Shown: piece by piece, positions 21,744 through 26,117 of the stretch
Position numbering within the stretch: position 1 is the stretch's first letter
Layout of the letters: every line of letters starts with the position of its first letter
Assembly: GCA_017542915.1 (NCBI GenBank)
Contig: JAFXWI010000045.1
Coordinates: 1-26,117, forward strand
Length of the DNA stretch: 26,117 nucleotides
Reading direction: 5' to 3'
Origin: Paludibacteraceae bacterium
GTDB taxonomy: Bacteria > Bacteroidota > Bacteroidia > Bacteroidales > Paludibacteraceae
Made by a program: the position numbers and the translations under genes
Notes under the pieces: model-generated
Seen by the model: only the letters and a program-made list of their open reading frames with translations
Database searches by the model: none
Told to the model about the DNA's origin: nothing

Positions 21744-22235
21744 GTGAAAGGGAAAACCAACATATTTTGGGTATTGGCGATGATGGTTGCGTTGGTGGGA
21801 TGTAAGAATGACACCTTCAACAACAGCGTACCTCGCTATCCGGTCAATATCTCTATAGACACGAGAAGCGGCGTGTTTGTTCATTTTGTACCCACTGCCA
21901 CTACTACGTACGTCACCGTCGATGCGAAAGGCTATCACTATAATGGAGAGGTCATTCCGCGTCTTATCACCGATGCGTACGGATACGGAGGCGTGTTGGT
22001 ATATATTGACATCAACGGGAATTACAACGCTTGGGATTTGGCGTGTCCGTATTGCGCAGGACGAGGTGTTTTGCATCCTTGCGATGTAGATGGAATCTTT
22101 GCTACTTGCCCCGAGTGCGGCGAGCAGTACGATGTGGGTTCCGGAACCGCAGTCCCGCAGAAAGGTCTTGCCCGCGAACCGTTATTACGTATTCCGCTCA
22201 CCAATTCAGGAGGCGTCATCACAGTAAGACAATGA
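21744..22235 (+). CDS. Rieske-like lipoprotein with four cysteine ligands
   Basis: 163 residues, GTG start at 21744, three bases after the previous stop; the first in-frame ATG would cut the signal. Lipobox LVGC, Cys20. The C-terminal half has a Rieske-like layout (AWDLACPYC, then GIFATCPECGEQYDVGSGTAV and PLLRIPL). The two histidine ligands of a Rieske [2Fe-2S] site (CxH ... CxxH) are replaced, giving C101-x2-C104 and C122-x2-C125, with C113 in between. That could hold zinc or an all-cysteine iron-sulfur cluster. Bacteroidetes have Rieske-like lipoproteins with altered ligands; the role is unknown. The stop overlaps the next start (ATGA). Confidence 0.8.
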   Translation: MKGKTNIFWVLAMMVALVGCKNDTFNNSVPRYPVNISIDTRSGVFVHFVPTATTTYVTVDAKGYHYNGEVIPRLITDAYGYGGVLVYIDINGNYNAWDLACPYCAGRGVLHPCDVDGIFATCPECGEQYDVGSGTAVPQKGLAREPLLRIPLTNSGGVITVRQ

Positions 22236-22636
22236 TTAGCAAAGACGATTTAATATCCATCGGCATCATACGGCGTACGCACTACAAAGACCTGCCGGAT
22301 TTTGTGTTCGTGCTTAGAGACGGTTTGTTTGTACCGTTCCGCACAGAGAGGATCTCCGAACTCATCGGCGAAGAGGGGTTTGTGTTGCGTAGCGAGATGC
22401 AAGACGAAGAGGACGGACTGTTGACTTGGCAGGACTTGGTGGGTTACACGATCAAGGACGAAGGGGAGAACGGCGAGGAGGAACAAGTGGGCGTGATTGC
22501 TTATGTGGACGAGAGTACCATCAACACCTTAGCAACCCTTGAAGACGGACGGATGATCCCTCTTCACGAAGATTTTATGACCGAAATAGATGAAGTAGCA
22601 CGTGTGCTGCATGTGCGTTTACCATTCAAGATTTGA
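22232..22636 (+). CDS. RimM-like ribosome maturation protein, short form
   Basis: 134 residues from the ATG at 22232; a longer frame upstream is noise across the previous gene. Matching RimM segments: SIGIIRRTH (usual IGxxxKxHG), VLRDGLFVPF, GLLTWQDLVGYTIKDE, VGVIAYVDESTINTLATL, MIPLHEDFMTEIDEV and the closing strand LHVRLPF. Bacteroidales RimM is about 170-180 residues. Compared with that, this one lacks much of the first barrel and the segment between VPF and LTW, so the RNA/S19-contact N-domain is reduced. It may be a true but shrunken RimM or a paralogue. Its ATG overlaps the previous stop; its stop lies in a 7-bp repeat. Confidence 0.72.
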   Translation: MISKDDLISIGIIRRTHYKDLPDFVFVLRDGLFVPFRTERISELIGEEGFVLRSEMQDEEDGLLTWQDLVGYTIKDEGENGEEEQVGVIAYVDESTINTLATLEDGRMIPLHEDFMTEIDEVARVLHVRLPFKI

Positions 22637-22651
22637 CATTTGAAATTTGAC
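22631..22651. repeat. 7-bp tandem repeat between the RimM-like and methyltransferase genes
   Basis: ATTTGAC, ATTTGAA, ATTTGAC. It contains the TGA stop of the RimM-like gene (22634-22636) and ends five bases before the ATG of the methyltransferase. Confidence 0.85.
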
Positions 22652-22656
22652 ATTTT

Positions 22657-23238
22657 ATGCAGAAACTGACTACCGCCGAAATGGGGCGAATGAGCGTAGA
22701 AGAATACCACGAGGCGGATAAACTGCCTCTGGTGGTGGTGTTGGATAATGTGCGCAGCCAACATAACGTGGGAGCGGTTTTTCGGACAGCAGACGCGATG
22801 CGGATTGAGCGAGTAGTGTTGTGCGGCATCTGTTGCTGCCCGCCGAATCAGGAGATTCATAAGACCGCTTTGGGAGCCGAGGAGAGCGTGGAATGGAGTT
22901 ATTTCAAAGAGACGCAAGAGGCGGTGCGCGAGCTGCAAGCACAGGGTTACAAGGTGTATGCCGTGGAGCAGGCTCATGACTCGATGACGCTGGAAGAGGC
23001 GGCAGAAGAAATTAAAAATTCTTATCCCAAGGGAACGATTGTTTCAAAATTAAAAATTCAAAATAGTCCGAAGACAGCCGTTGTCTTAGGGCACGAGGTC
23101 TTCGGAGTGCAGCAGGAAGTAGTGGATCGTTGCGACGGATGTATAGAGATTCCGCAATACGGCACGAAGCACTCGATGAACGTGTCGGTAACGGCGGGCA
23201 TCGTCATGTACCGACTTTCAGAGGCGCTGAGAAATTAA
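22657..23238 (+). CDS. SpoU/TrmH-family RNA 2'-O-methyltransferase
   Basis: 193 residues. All three SPOUT/TrmH motifs are present: motif 1 LDNVRSQHNVGAVFRTADA, motif 2 VVLGHEVFGV, motif 3 EIPQYGTKHSMNVSVTAGIVMYR. The protein transfers a methyl group from SAM to a ribose 2'-OH in tRNA or rRNA; which one is not decided by sequence. The stretch KNSYPKGTIVSKLKIQNSPK before motif 2 looks inserted and is encoded by two AAATTAAAAATTC-like repeats (from about 23011 and 23048). The stop codon lies in the next 7-bp repeat. Confidence 0.9.
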   Translation: MQKLTTAEMGRMSVEEYHEADKLPLVVVLDNVRSQHNVGAVFRTADAMRIERVVLCGICCCPPNQEIHKTALGAEESVEWSYFKETQEAVRELQAQGYKVYAVEQAHDSMTLEEAAEEIKNSYPKGTIVSKLKIQNSPKTAVVLGHEVFGVQQEVVDRCDGCIEIPQYGTKHSMNVSVTAGIVMYRLSEALRN

Positions 23239-23257
23239 AAATTAAAAATTAAAAATT
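23232..23257. repeat. 7-bp tandem repeat between the methyltransferase and U32 genes
   Basis: AAATTAA three times, then AAATT. It contains the methyltransferase stop (23236-23238) and ends where the U32 start would be expected. Confidence 0.85.
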
Positions 23258-24727
23258 ACGAATTATCCCCTTCAAATATTATCTCCGGCAAAGAACAAAG
23301 AGGTTGCTAAGGCTGCTATACAAGCAGGAGCTGACGCGGTGTATATAGGTGCGCCGGCTTTTGGTGCGCGTCAGGCGGCAGGCAATAGTTTGGAGGACTT
23401 GGCGGAGGTAGTACAATACGCGCATACATACGGCGTACAGGTCTTGGTGACAATGAACACCTTACTCCATGAGGACGAATACCCAGAAGCTGTATCGCTC
23501 GCGCACGCGTTATATAAAATAGGAGTCGATGCGCTGATCATTCAGGATTTACATTTGTTGGAGTTGGATTTGCCGCCTATCAGGCTGCACGCTTCCACCC
23601 AATGCGACAACCGTACGCCCGAACAAGTGAAACGGCTCAAAGAGTTGGGTTTCAAACGAGTCGTTTTAGCGCGCGAATTAGGGATTGAGGAGATCCGGGC
23701 AATCCATGAGGAAGTGCCGGATATAGAGTTGGAGGCGTTTGTTCATGGCGCGCTGTGCGTGAGTTATTCGGGACGATGCTATATATCCGAAGTGCTCGCC
23801 GGACGAAGTGCCAACAGAGGTGCTTGCGCGCAGTTCTGCCGCATGGCGTACGACCTGTTGGATGCAGAGGGAAACGAGGTGTTGGACGAACAAGGAGTGC
23901 CTATTCATCAGCGGCATTTACTAAGTTTGCAGGACATGGATCGAAGTGCGTATCTAAGCGAACTGATAGAAGCCGGCGTGACGACTTTTAAGATAGAGGG
24001 ACGACTGAAAGACGCTGATTATGTGACGAATATAACGGCGTATTATCGGGAGAAATTAGACCGCTACCAGGTTGACCTCAGAGTACAGACCGCTTCGCTG
24101 ACAGAGTACAGACCGATTTACACGCGTGATTTTACACCTAATCCCGAGAAGACGTTTCATCGAGGAGGGATTGATTATTTCTTACACGGACGGACAGCAA
24201 ACATGGCTAATTGGGACACACCGAAGTCCACGGGTGAGTACGTCGGAGAGGTGCTTCAGATCAACGGCAACACCTTACGCGTTCGATTGAAACCCGGTGT
24301 GGTCTTGCATAACGGAGACGGTCTGACCATGGGCAACGAGGGATTTAACGTCAACGGCGTAGAGGGAAATTGGGTGAAGGTGAATAAAAACCTCTCCCCG
24401 ACCCTCTCCACAAGAGAGGGAGGATTGTTCAGAAATCTGGATGTGGAGTTTGTCAAGAACCTGAAGTGTGAACGGAAGATTCCGGTGGATGTTGTTTTCC
24501 GCGAAACAGAAGACGGTTTTGCGATACAAATAGGCAACCATGAGCGTTCATTTACTTATGCGCATGAGGATGCTAAAAATGCAGATAAAGCCCTCGATAC
24601 GATCCGTACACAGTTAGCCAAACTTGGTGACACGCCTTATATCGCGCGCGAAGTGCGGATCGAGAGCAAGCCGTATTTTATACCTATTAGTGTTTTGAAC
24701 GAATGGAGACGAGCAACTATCCTTTGA
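23258..24727 (+). CDS. U32-family protein (RlhA/TrhP-like), non-canonical start, main part
   Basis: About 489 residues if read from 23258. The frame is clearly coding before the first usual start (GTG 23339): LQILSPAKNKEVAKAAIQAG matches the conserved first strand and helix of U32 proteins. No ATG, GTG or TTG exists between the upstream in-frame stop and 23339; the codons at the expected place are ATT (23255) and ACG (23258). The U32 signature EAFVHGALCVSYSGRCYIS is intact, as are NRGACAQFCR and FKIEGRLKDADYV. Homologues hydroxylate cytidine 2501 of 23S rRNA (RlhA) or tRNA wobble uridine (TrhP) with YhbS/prephenate-linked chemistry. A GC-rich palindrome and a hairpin repeat lie in frame. The usual C-terminal part is missing here and appears in another frame (24727-24891). 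Confidence 0.85.
   Translation, partial: TNYPLQILSPAKNKEVAKAAIQAGADAVYIGAPAFGARQAAGNSLEDLAEVVQYAHTYGVQVLVTMNTLLHEDEYPEAVSLAHALYKIGVDALIIQDLHLLELDLPPIRLHASTQCDNRTPEQVKRLKELGFKRVVLARELGIEEIRAIHEEVPDIELEAFVHGALCVSYSGRCYISEVLAGRSANRGACAQFCRMAYDLLDAEGNEVLDEQGVPIHQRHLLSLQDMDRSAYLSELIEAGVTTFKIEGRLKDADYVTNITAYYREKLDRYQVDLRVQTASLTEYRPIYTRDFTPNPEKTFHRGGIDYFLHGRTANMANWDTPKSTGEYVGEVLQINGNTLRVRLKPGVVLHNGDGLTMGNEGFNVNGVEGNWVKVNKNLSPTLSTREGGLFRNLDVEFVKNLKCERKIPVDVVFRETEDGFAIQIGNHERSFTYAHEDAKNADKALDTIRTQLAKLGDTPYIAREVRIESKPYFIPISVLNEWRRATIL
24073..24115. repeat. In-frame hairpin-type repeat in the U32 gene
   Basis: CAGAGTACAGACCG at 24079-24092 and 24102-24115, 23 bp apart, with GC-TTC-GC between. Shares 14 bases with the EnvC-like gene repeat at 19961. 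Confidence 0.75.
24391..24420. repeat. In-frame GC-rich palindromic repeat in the U32 gene
   Basis: CCTCTCCCCGACCCTC as at 10361, then 7-bp arms CCCTCTC / GAGAGGG around CACAA. It encodes L-S-P-T-L-S-T-R-E-G, the same frame and nearly the same peptide as copy 2 in the TonB receptor. Confidence 0.8.
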
Positions 24728-24891
24728 TGACTTGCAAATACTGCCTGCTCTTTGAGCTGGGACATTGCCGCAAGATTAATCCTTATCCGAAAGATAAGGA
24801 ACCGCGTTTTTTGCGTCTCCGTACGGGCAAAATTCTCCGTCTTACCTTCGACTGCAAGAAATGCGAAATGCTAGTGGATGATAATGAATAA
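24727..24891 (+). CDS. Detached C-terminal cysteine domain of the U32 protein
   Basis: 54 residues from the ATG at 24727, which overlaps the U32 stop as TGATG; the same frame also has an ATG at 24703. The sequence MTCKYCLLFELGHCRK ... EPRFLRL ... LTFDCKKCEMLV matches the end of full-length U32/RlhA proteins (usually PLMTxxYCxxxELGxC ... FDCKxCEM), with CxxC, C and CxxC positions that suggest a metal site. It is in the -1 frame relative to the U32 main part, and about 80-100 residues normally between are absent. So the gene has either split naturally, with coupled translation, or decayed. The stop lies in the following 7-bp repeat. Confidence 0.7.
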   Translation: MTCKYCLLFELGHCRKINPYPKDKEPRFLRLRTGKILRLTFDCKKCEMLVDDNE

Positions 24892-24922
24892 TGAATAATT
24901 AATAATGAATAGTGAATAATGA
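24881..24922. repeat. 7-bp tandem repeat (six units) between the U32 tail and pectinesterase
   Basis: ATAATGA, ATAATGA, ATAATTA, ATAATGA, ATAGTGA, ATAATGA. It holds the stop of the U32 tail gene (24889-24891) and the ATG of the pectinesterase (24919-24921). Confidence 0.9.
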
Positions 24923-26117
24923 ATATTTTCGTAGCGAGTATATTAGCCTTGGTATTGCATGTACACGCGGGAGAGAGCGTGACGGCAGCGGTGGATAGTG
25001 CGCGGAGGGTGTATAAGGAACAGGGAGAAAGGACGACGATCTGGATTGAACCCGGGACTTATTGCGAGGAACTGACCATCGATGTGCCGGGATTGAGTTT
25101 GAAGAACGCGAGTCGGAAACCTTCTATCGGTTTGAGGAACGGAGGCGTAGAAGCCGATCCGGAGGCTGTGCGGCTCACATGGTACTACGGGCATGGTTAT
25201 CAATACAAGAGTATGGGTAGCCGCGTGAACTATGGCGGGTCGAGAGAGAGACGATGGAATGCGTCGGTATTGGTGACAGCTCCGGATTTCTATGCAGAGA
25301 ATATCATCTTTGAGAACTCGTTTAATCTCTATGTCTGCGAGAAAGAAGCAGCAGATAGTTTGGTGGATATTTCTCAATCCGACATGCCGTGGACAGCGAA
25401 AGAGCGACCTAAGAAAGTGATGCCTGAGCGGCCAAAAGAGGTGGGTTCGACAGAGGTGCAAAAGAAGAAATACAGAGAGCGCGCGGCGGCTATCTCGTTT
25501 ACAGAGGGAGCAACGAACGCACGTCTGAAGAACTGCCGTGCTGTGGGACGACAGGATGTGTTGTACGGCGATGATGGAGCAAGTATCTACTGGGAAGCCG
25601 GTATATTGGCAGGAGGCGTGGATTTTATCTTCGGAGCGATGACGATGTGCGTGAATAAGGCAACTATCGTAGCCAATATCAACGGCGAGAAAGGCGATAA
25701 ATGCTATATTAGTGCGGGGAGAAGTGAAGAGGGCACACGGGGTATGTTATTCTATAAATGCCACATCCGGTTGGCGACCGAGGACGAGTTAAAACCGTCT
25801 GTGACGACCCTTCGAACCAGTAAAACCTTGGGAGAGAAAGTGGTGGAGGAGCAAGTCAAAGAATACCCCAAAAGCCGCAAGCAGAGTGTTTGGTTAGCTC
25901 GTCCTTGGAGATGGTGGGGCGAGACCGTTTGGGCATATACGACTTGGGATGAGGGTGTCTTGAACAGCGAAGGTTGGTCATTGGGTTTGGTGAAGGACAA
26001 AGAGGGATACAATGCGGATGATCCGTGTCCGAACAGCTATGAGTACAAGTCGCAGGACAAATCCGAAGGAAGACCGAGTTGGGTACGCGTGCTGAGCAAG
26101 CCTGTTTTGCCGGACGG
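24919..26117 (+). CDS. Pectinesterase-like protein (carbohydrate esterase family 8), right end outside window
   Basis: 399 codons visible. Short signal peptide (MNIFVASILALVLHVHA), then a right-handed beta-helix start (AAVDSARRVYKEQGERTTIWIEPGTY). CE8 landmarks are present: GRQDVLYG (Q212-D213), GGVDFIFG (D235) and LARPW (R328), equal to the catalytic Asp pair and Arg of pectin methylesterases. The enzyme would remove methyl esters from pectin outside the cell or in the periplasm, releasing methanol. A charged stretch with AKERPKKVMPERPKEV (about residues 157-172) is an unusual insert before the core. No other pectin gene is in view, so it may lead a locus to the right of the window. Its ATG lies within the 7-bp repeat. 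Confidence 0.92.
   Translation, partial: MNIFVASILALVLHVHAGESVTAAVDSARRVYKEQGERTTIWIEPGTYCEELTIDVPGLSLKNASRKPSIGLRNGGVEADPEAVRLTWYYGHGYQYKSMGSRVNYGGSRERRWNASVLVTAPDFYAENIIFENSFNLYVCEKEAADSLVDISQSDMPWTAKERPKKVMPERPKEVGSTEVQKKKYRERAAAISFTEGATNARLKNCRAVGRQDVLYGDDGASIYWEAGILAGGVDFIFGAMTMCVNKATIVANINGEKGDKCYISAGRSEEGTRGMLFYKCHIRLATEDELKPSVTTLRTSKTLGEKVVEEQVKEYPKSRKQSVWLARPWRWWGETVWAYTTWDEGVLNSEGWSLGLVKDKEGYNADDPCPNSYEYKSQDKSEGRPSWVRVLSKPVLPD

Noticed and set aside
22031..22231. N-terminal extension of the RimM-like protein
   Set aside because: It overlaps the Rieske-like gene in another frame and is Arg/Cys-rich noise; the ATG at 22232 overlaps the previous stop in the usual coupled way.

Overview
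The window looks like a piece of a Bacteroidales chromosome. Ten promoter-like sites match the Bacteroidetes consensus (TTTG at -33, TAnnTTTG at -7). The gene content also fits: a TonB-dependent receptor, PepSY-like and DUF4292 lipoproteins, an EnvC-like factor, a GHL10-type glycoside hydrolase, and a secreted protein with a T9SS-like tail. I see no phage, IS element, CRISPR array, tRNA or rRNA.

Layout. (1) 1-5300: rpsA runs leftward off the edge; divergent from it is a rightward set of PepSY-like protein, EF-hand membrane protein and M23/LysM peptidase, closed by a hairpin terminator; then leftward rlmH with an overlapping 49-codon secreted mini-protein. (2) 5300-8470: nadC rightward, convergent with a complete leftward queuosine-precursor operon queF-queC-queD-queE. 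(3) 8485-13100: an unrecognised basic protein, a 420-bp gap with a long leader, a TonB receptor and a secreted beta-rich protein. (4) 13100-16790: sigma-54-type response regulator, recF, GHL10 hydrolase. (5) 16820-26117: a long co-directional gene train starting from one promoter: lipid kinase, dut, TPR protein, DUF4292 lipoprotein, EnvC-like protein, FKBP lipoprotein, Rieske-like Cys4 lipoprotein, RimM-like protein, SpoU methyltransferase, U32 protein (in two frames) and a pectinesterase cut by the right edge. The theme of the train is cell envelope plus RNA/ribosome modification.

What stands out is a dense set of short repeats placed at gene borders and inside genes. (a) Tandem 7-bp (sometimes 8-bp) repeats occur at 14 places. 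Their sequences differ from site to site, but the period stays at 7 or 8. Many contain the stop codon of the gene before or the start of the gene after, and several lie in frame inside genes, even forming signal peptides. (b) Two arrays on either side of the TPR gene alternate a constant 17-mer (GTTAAAGAGTTAARATG) with small perfect hairpins whose arms differ while staying complementary. The 17-mer supplies the start codons of two genes and the stop codon of a third, and also creates mini-ORFs. (c) A related hairpin family ending in AGACC lies in frame in recF, the EnvC-like gene and the U32 gene. (d) A GC-rich palindrome family lies in frame in the TonB receptor and the U32 gene and also forms an intergenic terminator. 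Several neighbouring genes have non-ATG or missing starts. I regard this repeat system as the most promising undescribed feature of the window.
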